This document shows, in pieces, positions 10,808 to 20,915 of a stretch of 25,697 bases of DNA. Below the pieces are notes generated by a model. It had not been told where the DNA came from, ran no database searches, and was given only the letters and a program-made list of their open reading frames with translations. Origin of the DNA: Fonticula alba (lineage: Eukaryota > Opisthokonta > Rotosphaerida > Fonticulaceae); the NCBI RefSeq assembly GCF_000388065.1, contig NW_009242974.1, forward strand, positions 37,680-63,376, in the 5' to 3' direction. The position numbers were made by a program, and so were the translations under genes. Within the stretch, counting starts at the first letter, position 1, and each line of letters starts with the position of its first letter.

Positions 10808-13142
10808 TCCCAGGCCCCAAACGCCCCCTCTTGCGATACCTTCCCGCTCCCGGACCGGCGAAGGCGGCCTCCAAACGGGAGCCATCGGGCCGCGTGGGCC
10901 ACACGTCCATTCGGGCATGCCGCTCGATGAGGGTCCCTGTAGGGGCGAAAGAACGCTCGAGCTACACCCAGCCCGCTGGCTTGACAGGCCGGCGGCCTTG
11001 GGCCAGGGAGAGCCTCACGGCACCACATGCCTGGGCCCATCTCCAGGGGGCTGCCTTGTGCGATGACGGCGAGGAAAGTCCCTCTTGCCCGCCAGTCGGG
11101 GGTGCACCCCCCCCCCCCCCCGGAGCGAGTGTCAGTTCCCACCCCGGCCGCAGGGGCGGCCGAGTCGGCCCCCGCAGCGCCAGCCATGGAGGTCCGGCCC
11201 GTTTGCCGTTGCTGGTCGCGCAATCTCAGCGCCCTATGGCCGCCTCCTGACGCGGACCCGGCCCCACAGGCGGGCGTCGTCCATGCTCGCGGCCTGGCGC
11301 CCGAGCGGCGAAATGGGGCATCCTGCCGCAGGCGTCCCTGAGGCCGCAACTCCGCTTGCATACCTCCACCTCCCGGGCCCGGCAGGGCGAGCATCTGACC
11401 CCCTCCAAGCCACGCCGGGCCCCCAGCGCCCGCCCTGTCCGGGGCTCGGGCGATGGCCGCACCCAGGCGCCAGAGCCGTCCCCATGCGCAGGGCGGCGGA
11501 GGACGCCACCGCCCGGGGCCCCTTGCCTGCAACCATGGCGGCCACATCCGCCCGGCGGGCTGGGGATGGCAGCCCTCGAGGACAACCACGGCTCTTTTCC
11601 ATGGGAAGGGGGTGCCTGCACCCCGCCGAACCTCGCGCCTTGAAGGAGACAGTCCCTGGGCGGCTGCACTCGCGTGTCGCACTTCAGGCACCCGGCCCAG
11701 CCCGCACGGCAGCCCACATGGACAGAGCCCATTCCGAAGAACAGCCATGCGGCACTGCGTCTGGTCGATCCTGGTGACGCGGGCGGCAGGGAACACACCC
11801 GAGCCCCAAATGCCCAAGGGCAGCCCTACCAAAGCCCCGGAGCCCTGCTGCCTCCGGCCGGCCGGCCCTCCAGGGCCCCAACAAGAGGGACATGCCCAGG
11901 GCAAACCCGGCCCAGCGCCGAGACCCGTGCGGCCGGGTTGAGCGCCGGGCCGGCCGAGCTGCGCCGCACGCGTGCCTTGAAAGCGGGCGTCTGCTGCCGC
12001 GATTCGGCCACCGACGAGCCGGCACTGCAAGGCCGGACGGTCGCTCGCCAGGATGCCGGGGCGCATGGCGCGCGCAGGCGGCAACCGCTGCCAGCGGCGC
12101 ACCCAGCCGGTGCCCGGCGAGAAGCATCCCGTCTCGAGATTGGCTCCAGTCTCGAGGTCCGGAGCAGGACAAGCACCCCCCAGGCAGGGACATCTATCCG
12201 CCCGGCAGTGTGGCCATCCTCGATGGCCAGTCTGTCGGCCGCCCGATGGCCCTGCTTGCCTGTGCTCCTGCGGGCCGCCCTCCCATCCCCCAAAGACCCT
12301 GCATCCCGGGGGCCCGGTGTGGGGTCATTCATCCGTGATCCTGCACGCAAGAAGGTGCACCGCGGCTGCCGGGAGATTGCGAAGCCGCGCCAGTGCCATC
12401 TCCCCGCCCCCCCTGCCCCCCTCCCGCCGGATGCGCGAGTGTCGAGTCGCCACACGCACCGGGGAAGATCGCAAACCGGGCCCAGCATGATGGCTAGGAT
12501 CCTCCCCCCCTTCCTTCCGCCCGAGGCCCGCCAGCCATTTCAAAGAGACCACCCCCAGGGCGGGCCCCTGGGCCTATGACCGAGCCCGTGCAGGCTGCTT
12601 CACCGACATGCCTCCGGTCCATCGGTCCCTCGACCGACAAAGGGCCAGGTGACAGACAGACAACTGCTCAGCCGCTCCCTTCCCTCCGGACGAGGCGACT
12701 CCCCAGCCCGGGCGGCCATGTGCAATGTGGCCGCCCTCGCCATCGGCCTGCATGCACATTGCTCGGTACCCCCGGCCCCAGGCAGTCGTCCCAGCCCGGT
12801 CGACCACCGTCACCCCGCAACCCGGGCATGGCCCGTGAAGGGGTCCCTGCCACCGGATCACACGCCCTAGGGGGACACCTCCCCACCACCGGCCCGTGCA
12901 TCTGGCGCCCAGCACCGGTCGCCGGTGGCCGGGCATGTTGCGTCCCCCCGCAGGCCAACCGATCGCCCGGGCACCAGTAAACCGTCCCACTGACGCCCGG
13001 GGCACCGGGAAGTCTCCCGTCGCCGGCCAGTGGCCATATACATGGCCCAGAGCCAGCCACCCTAGCGAGGGTGGCACACCCGGGAGCTGGTACATCGCTC
13101 GACCCGACCGGCGGCCGAGCCCCCCCCCCCCCCCCCCCCCCC

Positions 13143-13152
13143 NNNNNNNNNN
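13143..13152. other. Assembly gap (10 N) inside a poly-C run
   Basis: Ten N are flanked on both sides by C homopolymers of roughly 20 bases. The gap size is probably a placeholder, so the true distance between the flanks is unknown. The gap lies in the gene-poor region and breaks no gene that I call. Confidence 0.95.
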
Positions 13153-13700
13153 CCCCCCCCCCCCCCCCCCCACGCCCCGTCGAAGTCGTCCATTTCCCAA
13201 GAAGGCCTGCGAGCCATGCCCTCGCGCCGATCTGCCCCTCTCCTGCTGGCACTTGTTGCCTCTCTCCAATGATGCAGCCACGGCAACCCCAGGGGGGCTC
13301 CCTCCACCTTGCCCTCGGGGAGTCCCGCCTCTCGGCGTCGAGGTCGGGGCCGGCGTCCAGCCGCCGGCCGCATGAAACGTCCCCCGGATTTACGCCGATT
13401 CCCTTTCCCCGACGAGGCACCATGCGCCAGCTCCCAGCGTCGACTCGATTGCCTTCGGCCCGCCCATTGGCAGCTCGTGTTCCCCCCCCCCCCCCCTTTC
13501 CGAGGGCGGGCTGGCAAAATTAGCCCCGCACAAATACGGCCCCGATGACGGCAAACGAGCGTGCGTGGGCGGGGCAAGGGGATATATGGGGGGGGGGGGG
13601 GCAGGGAGTGTCGGACGAGAAGGGCGACAAAAAAAAGGACACAGAGAGAAGAGCAGCGGTCTATTAGGGAGGCTTCGAGGCAGGTGTCTTCCCCCGACGC

Positions 13701-14657
13701 TCAAATGTAGAAATGGACAAGATCCTCCGGCCCGTCGGGCGTGTCATTCAGCTGGTCATCCTGATTGTCGGCAAAGAAGTTCAGGGAGAAGGTGCGGAAC
13801 TTCTCCTCGCTGCTGCCGCCCGGGCCGAACACATTCGACCCGGAGGCCGAGATGGAGGCCTGCCACTCGCGCTGTACCCGGTCCAGGGTGAAGGGCTTCT
13901 GCGGCAGGGCCGGAATCGTCGGCTCGGTGGCGCCAGTCTCCGGCCCCTCGTCGGCCCCCTCCTCCAGGCCCTCCAGCGGGAAGTGCAGGATGGCCGCACA
14001 GCCGGTCAGCGCATCGAGACGCTCGCCGGCCGGGTGGGCCGACTTGAAGATGTGCACCCGACCGCCGGTCAGGGTCACTTGATTCATCAGCTCCGTGTAC
14101 TGGTCCCGGTGGGCCTGAATCGCCTGGGCCAGGGCATTGACATCGTAAGCCGATCCCGGAGGGCCAGGCTCCAGGCTGACGTTCGTCCCACGGACCACGG
14201 TGTCCGTCACGAGCAGCACCTTCACAGCGCTCATGTAGGCCGCGGCCTGGACCTGGGGGAAGGCTGTATAAAAAGGGCCGACAGGAGGCGGCACCGCGGG
14301 GAGAGGGATGCAGAGGGAGGCGGGGAGAGAGAGAGGGAAAAAGACAGAAAGAAACAACGAGACAGAGAGGGAGGGCGAAAGAAAGAACACATGGGGTAAG
14401 CAGGGAGTCGCCCGGGAAAGACCGGTCGCCCGGAAGGGAAGGAGGAAGACATGGGAAAAAAAAGGACCGGAGGCGAGGGGGCGAAACGCACAATACGTCG
14501 TGAGCATGGGATTGTTGTTGAGCGAAGAGAAAAACTCATCCAGCACAACAACATCCTTGGTCAAGGGCTCCTGCGCCAGGGCCCGCGAAATGTTCGGATC
14601 GGAGAAGATCTCTGCCAGGGAAGACACGTCAGCAGCAAGCACCACACCTCCCTGCCT

Positions 14658-14726
<69 letters not shown>

Positions 14727-16175
14727 ATGCCCCGCGATAAGGATGCCCCCGTCGCGTACCCGTGATGGCGCTCTTGTGGCCGCTGGAGCAATGCCCGACA
14801 ATGATGTGGGGCAGCATCGCCCGAATGTCCTTTGTGTACTTATCGGCCGGGACCTTTCCGAGGAAGTCCACAAACTCCCGGGCAATGTACCCAGGACCGG
14901 CGATCACCAGGCGCTGGCTCTTGCTCACGACCATGTACCGGTCGATGGCATTCGAAACCGCCGTGAAAAACCTGCGCATCGGGTGTCAGCTTGGTGCACA
15001 GCAACCCAGACCGGCGTCTGGGGGAGAGGCAGAGAGAGAGAGAGAGAGGCAGAGAGAGAGAGGCAGAGAGAGAGGCAGAGAGAGAGGCAGAGAGAGAGAG
15101 AGGCAGAGAGAGAGGCAGAGAGAGAGGCAGAGAGAGAGAGAGGCAGAGAGAGAGGGAGAGAGAGAGAGAGGGAGAGAGAGAGAGAGGCAGAGAGAGAGAG
15201 GCAGAGGGAGAAGGGGGGGAGGAGGAGAAGGAGGAGTGCGCACTTTTGGGTGGCCTTTTCGACCTCCTCCGGGCGCCGGGCATTCTTCGGGATGGTTTGC
15301 TCGATGCGCGCATAGACCACCGTGATGTTGTTGGACACCGAGCAAACATGGGCCAGGCCAGAGTGCATGGCGATCACATTGACCGTCGAAGGGTGCACGG
15401 TCTTCTGGTTTCTGGACAGATCGGGCGGCAAAGCCGGAGGAGGGGGAACGGAGAAGAGCCAGGTTAGACACCAGCCCGGCGGAGGGCGGACATGGGTGGC
15501 AAGGGAGCAAGGTCGTACTCCTTCAGGTGCTCCACATCCTCATGCTTCCAAATGTCCCGGCTCAGGGAGAAACTCGTGTTGGTGTCGATCTTATGCGTGA
15601 AGTGCGAAATGCTGTCCTGGGACTGATGGCAGTCCGGGAGGAGGTGAGCACACACGGCCGGCGAAAGAGGCCCGACTCCGGGGCGTGCTTGGGGAGCCTT
15701 GCGCAAGACGCACATCACTGAAGTCCAGCGTATTCCCGCGGATACGTAGCATCTGAGCCAGCGGGTCAAAGTCGATGTGGGTCACCTGAATCGAGATGTG
15801 GATCGTATGGTGGACCACCACCGTGCGGCCACTGGTCCGAGTGGAGGAGACATTGCTGCACAGGGGGGGGGAGAGAGACCCACGCACACACCGGCGCACA
15901 CGCGCACGCCCACCCAATCAAGGGGGGGAGGGAGGGGCGAGGGGGGGGGGGGGGGGATTAGCAACACCCACAAACTGACACAGCCGGTCGGGAGGCGCAG
16001 GGGGAAGCCAAGGGAACGCCTCGACGCGGGAGGGCCTCACGCACTAGGAGCCCTGGGACCGGATAACATCATTCGGCTGGATGAAGTTGTAGAGAAACCA
16101 CAGGTCCTCGATGCCGGATGTCTGGATGGAGATCGGGCCCGTGGACAGGGCATTGAGGTTGGCCTTGATAAGCAT
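13701..16175 (-). CDS. PELO: Pelota/Dom34, ribosome rescue factor
   Basis: Pelota, with Hbs1, recognises ribosomes stalled with an empty A site and promotes subunit splitting with ABCE1 in no-go and non-stop decay. Exons in order: 16175-16045, 15855-15714, 15616-15519, 15411-15244, 14971-14760, 14611-14492, 14263-13701; 1,434 nt, 477 aa. All phases agree. Exons 1-3 give the Sm-like eRF1_1-type domain (EDLWFLYNFIQPNDVIRS; THIDFDPLAQMLRIRGNT). Exons 4-6 give the central domain (LAHVCSVSNNITVV; SSGHKSAITEIF), which lacks the GGQ of eRF1, as expected. The last exon gives the C-terminal domain (VKVLLVTDTVVRG; LTGCAAILHFPLEG). The start aligns with the usual Pelota N-terminus; a CAG acceptor 10 bases upstream suggests a spliced 5' UTR. 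Oddity: an acidic C-terminal extension of about 75 residues beyond the normal end, finishing in VHFYI. Confidence 0.95.
14659..14720. repeat. (AC)31 microsatellite in a PELO intron
   Basis: Sixty-two bases of perfect AC repeat on the plus strand, so (GT)31 in the Pelota sense strand. It fills much of the 148-bp intron 14612-14759, whose donor is GTACGC and acceptor GGCAG. Confidence 0.97.
15021..15210. repeat. GAGAGGCA-type minisatellite in a PELO intron
   Basis: About 190 bases built from GAGAGAGAGGCA units of varying length. In the Pelota sense strand this is CTCTCTGCCTCT and forms an extended pyrimidine tract across most of the 272-bp intron 14972-15243, the longest intron found in this gene. 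Confidence 0.93.
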
Positions 16176-17064
16176 GGCAGACCGGCTGCAGGCGACAAAG
16201 GTCGTGGGGGAGGGTGTCCAAGAAGAAGAGGGCCGACAGGGAGAGACAGAAAAAAGAGGCGAAGGAGGGAAAGAGGGCCGGAGAAAGGGGGGAGAGAGAG
16301 AGAGAGAGAGGGCCAAGAAGAAGCCAGCAAACTAAGGAGTAGGAGAAAGAGGAGGGCGCCGGGGGCCGAAGCCTGCTTCCTCTTGGGGCACGGCTCACCG
16401 GGCCACGGCATTTTGCTGGACCACCCCGGCCGATCGGGGTTTTTGGTATTGCGTCATATGATCTCCCCTCTGGCCCCCTGACCATTCCCGGCCCCCCAAC
16501 GCCGCACGCGTCTGATGCACATGCCCAGACAGGGCCGGCCCTCGTGGGACCCTCGTCCCGCCCGCCCGCCCGCCCCCCGCACACACACACCCGGAAACAG
16601 ACGGCCAGACGCAAGGAACCAAGATCGCAGGAAGCCCGACACAGGGCCAGGGGAACCGGCAACAAACAAAGAGAAAGAGGCTCACGAGCGTATTCTGTCA
16701 TGTACGCCATATGCGTGCCCACGACGTCGCGTGTGAAGGAGGGGGAGAGAGAGAGAGGGAGGGAGGGAGGGAGGGTCGCTCATACACAATTGCGCGCCAT
16801 TTGGCGATGGCAGCGCCCTTCCCTGTGTTTACTGCAAGAGAAGAGGCGTGACGCTCTCGGGAGGTGTAAGAAAAAGAAGAGGTGTACAAGTCGGTGGAGA
16901 GTGGAAGGGCCCACCACCCGCGGGGGAGCACGAAGCGCAGCTGTACTGGCTGCGGTCCGCGCGCGCACGCCCCCCCTCCCTCCAAGAAGGATCCCGGTAC
17001 CGGGATCTCCTCTCCGTCAGGCATGTGTGCACAGCAGCACAGGGGGGGAGGGAGCAGGCAGGCC
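16176..17064. other. Between EXD3 stop and PELO start
   Basis: About 890 bp that must hold the EXD3 3' UTR and the Pelota promoter and 5' UTR. A CAG just upstream of the Pelota ATG (about 16185) fits a 5' UTR intron acceptor. There are GA-rich tracts at 16295-16313 and 16741-16775. No TATA box and no supported coding region were found. Confidence 0.5.
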
Positions 17065-20000
17065 TTATTTCTTGGCGACCTTCCGGGGGCGCTTCATGTA
17101 CTTCTGGCGCTTCTTCTTGCTGGCCGAAAGCGGAGCGGCCACAATGACATCCTCATCCGGCCCGTCCGAGGGGCCACCCTGCTCGGGAGGATCCAGGGCC
17201 ACACTGGCGACGCCGGCCGTCGCCGCAAGGACCATGGCCCGCCTGATGACGGACGACACCAGGGCCATGGCGACGGCCGCCGCCGCCGCCGCCGCATCCG
17301 TCGACTGGCCAATGGCCACATCCGCGAAGTCCAGCACCGGCGCCCCGGCCAGCCAGGCATCCCCCCTGGCCGCCGGTGTACGGGCCGCCGCCGCCGCCGG
17401 GAGCCGCGCAGGCCGGCTCTCCTTCGGGCCCTTCGAAGTGTCCTTCAAACTGTCCTTCGAGCTGCCCTTGGAGCCGGCCCCTCCCGCCTTCGAGGGGACC
17501 CCCCGACAGGGGACATCCTTCGGCGCCGGCATGCCCTTGCCCGGGCTTGCTTCCCCCCTGGCGAGGGCCTTCCCCTTGCCGGCGGACGGCTTGGCATCCT
17601 TGATCGAGGGGCCAATGGCTGCCTTGTCGATGGCAACCACCGGCTCCGCCGGGGGGGGCGCATTCGCCCCGGCCACCGGCGGCACAAATGGTGTCACCGG
17701 CATGCCGGCCGAGAAGCACCTGACCGAGAAGGTGGTGAAGAGGAAGTCCGCCGGGCCAATCAGGGTCCCCGGCAGCGGGGCCGGATACAAGCTCGTATAC
17801 TCGAGCGACACCTCGAGCTTGCGTTGCGTCAAGCGCCGATCGGTGCCGGCCAGCCGGTCCAGGAATTCGGCCGCCTGGTCGGTGTCCCGGTTCGAGGCAA
17901 AGGCCTCCGGGGGGAAGATAACCGACACGGTGGCCTCCTCGGCCTGGCCGCCGGCGGCCGTCGCCGCCGCCGCCGCCGCCGCCGCCGCCTCCTCCGACGG
18001 TGTGGCTTCCGGCAGGCCGGTCATCAGCCGGAAATAGGCAGCCGCCTCCGACCGCCGGGCCTCACTCGACCACAGAGGATGGCTCCACTCCGGCTGCAGA
18101 CGCCGATTCACCAGCAGCCCGGCCTTCTCGAGAATGCCCCAATACAACTGCCCGTCCCAGTAGTTGCTCTGGCAATTGGGGCAGTGGAAGAAGGCCCGCG
18201 GCGGGTGCGACGAGCAGACAATGTGCGCCTGCGGCGGCTTCGGCAAGGTGCCCGCCTTCGCCAGCGGACACTCACGAAGGCTGTTGTTGTTGCACCGAGG
18301 GCAGAGGGTGAACACCTCGAAGGGCCGCACCCGCCGGTGCAGGGCCGCCACCGCCTCCGGCGCCAGGGGATCGTAATTCAACGGCCCGGGCTTCTTCGAG
18401 GGGTTCGGATGTCGATACTGCAGGGCCGACCCCTCCGGCGCCACGGCATACGAGCAATGGTCCAGCACCAAGGCCAGGCGCTGCGAGTGCGGGCCCGTAT
18501 AGAGCAGGTGGAATTGCCATGCCTCCGGCGCCCGGCCCAGGAGCTTGGTGTATGCCGCGATGAAGGGCACCAGCCGTGGCCCGGTAGACAGGAGCACCCG
18601 CCCGGAGCAGTAAATGTACATCGCAATTTCATCCGCCGTCAGGGAAAGGTCTTCGCCCGGAACATGCGACACGAGAGGCGTTAGCCGAGAACACCGAGCA
18701 GCCGCGAGGAACCCAAATGAGAGCCGACACGCGAGGGCGCACTCGGGGAGGAGGAAGTGGCAAAAGGGGAAGGAGGAAGAGGGAAAAAGAGAAAAAAAAA
18801 CCAGGCAAGAACGCATGCCCCATCGGGGAACACCCGACACCGGGCCACGCACCCAGCGACACGGTGTCGATGCCACACTCCCGCATGAAGGCCGCAAACA
18901 CCCGGTTCGAGTGGTCCACCGCGAAGCGGAAGAGGTACGGCGATGTCGGGCACCGAGGCGCCCCGGGCAGCGGAAGCCCCACGGCCGGCACCCCACGCGC
19001 GACGACCTCCGGCGTGATGGGCGACAGCTCGGTCTGACGACGGCGATAATCCTCCACCGTTTGAAGGATCGGCCCGACGTGCCCGGTGGGAATCGGCTCC
19101 TCGGGCACTTGGGCATGCTGCTGCGTCAGCTGGGCCGCCTTCAGGGCGGCCTGCTTGCGGCTCTCGCGCTTGGTGACGCCATGCGGCGCATGGCCAGACT
19201 CGGTCCCGGGGTCGGCCCCCGGCGTGCATTTGGAGGCTGGTGCCGAACTCGCTGTCCGGCCCGCCCCCGGCCTCGGCTCTGGCTGCGGCTGCGGCTGCGG
19301 CTGCGGCTGCGGCTGCGGCTGCGGCTGCGACTCGGGCTCGGGCTCGGGCTCCAGCTCCAGCTCCGGATCCAGCTCCGGATCCGGCTCCGGATCCAGGGGC
19401 AGATCCGGCTCGGATCCGGACTCCTGGTCCGAGGTGAGCTCCAGCTCGCTCGGCTCATCGAGGGCGCCATCCTCAGCCGCGGCCGGCTCGGCAGCGGCCT
19501 TGGCCACGGACCGGGCCACGGCCTCCGGGTTCGGCGCCACCGCGGCCCGGCTGGCGCCACGGGTGCCCGGCCGCGGCCCAACCACCGGCCCGGCTGCCAA
19601 TGCCAATGCCAATGCCGAGGCCGAGGCCGACGCCGCGGCCTCCTTGTCTTGGGGCAGGAAGTTGACCGTCCGGCGCTTTTGCCGCATGATCCGGAAGAAG
19701 AGGTCCAGCAGGACGGTCGAATCGGCCAGGGCATACTGCAACTGGCGCAGGGGCAGCGGCCGCTGGGTCCAGTTGCTCAATGTCACGGACTTGTCCAGGC
19801 CCACGCCAAGCAGCTGCAGGGCCAGGTCGGTCAGGCGCCGACGGTCGCTCGGACCGGTGACGGCAAACCGCAAGGTCGACAGCAAATTCGACAACGGCCG
19901 AACCAATGACACGCCCTGCAAATCCCGGCTGCCAGTCATCTCCGTGATCTGGGCTATGTCCGCCCCAAACCCATGCCCAAGCCGGTGGAGGTGCGAGGCC

Positions 20001-20879
20001 GGCTGCCCGAGCAGACGCCGCAGCAGGGCCACCGCCCGCGGCGAATGGGCCTCGATGTCGGAGAAGTCGATGATCCGGAAGTCGGTGGTTCCCGTTTGCC
20101 GGGTGAAAGTCCGAGTCCCGCCGGACCCCGGGGGGCCGGCCGCCATGTGGCACCAGACCACCTGCATGACGGACACCTTGGTCTTGTGGAAGCGCCCGAA
20201 ATTCGGCAACCACTCGCAATCAAACGCGGCCAGGGTCGAGAGCCGCCCATCGGGCGAAGGCGCCCGGAGCAGCTGCTCCACCAGCTGCTCCAGCTGATCC
20301 AAATCCCGCACCCAGAAGGATTGCTGCTGCTGCTGCGACGGATTGGCCGCCAGGCGTTGGAGGAACTTCCTGGGCGGCAGGTAGATCGCCTGGCGCTGGA
20401 AGCCCAGCTGTCCCAGGGGCGACTCGGGCCCAAGCATGTCGCCGGCGCCGGCCACCAGGGCCCGGCGCCGGTCGTGCGAAAGCGACAGCAACTCCCCGAC
20501 CGTCATCTGGCCAAAGGGCACGTCGGCCGGTAAACAACGCAAGTCCGAGATCGGGGCACCATGCTCTCGTAACTGGGCAATCGGCAACCGATAGTACAGG
20601 TAGTCCGTCACCAAACCCAAGTACGGGAGGGCACGCTCACACAGGAGAGCCAGTGACCGGAGCTCGGCGCTGCTCGGCTCCACCGACAAGCCCACCGCAA
20701 GGCCATACTGGTGGACGACCGATTCGATCGGGCCGCGGGCCGCAGGCGGCTCGGCCGCCAGGGCATTGGCGATGGTAAAGGCAATGCCATTCAGGGTATC
20801 AACGATGAACCAAAAGGCATCGAGGACTGTCGTGACATCCCCACCCCCATGGCGCAAGGAGAAGCGTGAGTGTGCGAAG

Positions 20880-20915
<36 letters not shown>

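Larger units (their letters stand above)
9902..13700. other. 3.8-kb gene-poor region
   Basis: No gene is supported. Long open frames occur on both strands (for example minus 10693-12102, plus 11674-12579), but they overlap in opposite directions and translate to Gly/Pro/Arg/Ala-rich sequence without domains. Small items worth noting: a possible last exon of the preceding gene at 9954-10070; a minus-strand ATG at about 10707 opening with an Arg/Glu-rich stretch, too pyrimidine-biased at DNA level to trust; an alternating purine-pyrimidine tract at 10769-10807; and the N gap at 13143-13152. G and C homopolymers occur on both strands. The Pelota 3' UTR must fall near 13600-13700. Confidence 0.5.

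Noticed and set aside
11068-11080. GAGGAAAGTCC, as in the conserved core of bacterial RNase P RNA
   Set aside because: The next bases do not fit the eukaryotic CR-I motif, and I find no matching CR-V element within a few hundred bases. Probably chance.
10693-12102. 469-codon open frame on the minus strand
   Set aside because: It overlaps long open frames on the opposite strand, its translation is Gly/Arg/Pro/Ala-rich without domain or helix pattern, and no splice structure supports it. This is expected by chance at this GC content.
14308-15315. 335-codon plus-strand frame with long Arg-Glu runs
   Set aside because: It is the antisense of Pelota exons plus intron repeats; the Arg-Glu runs are translated GA repeats.
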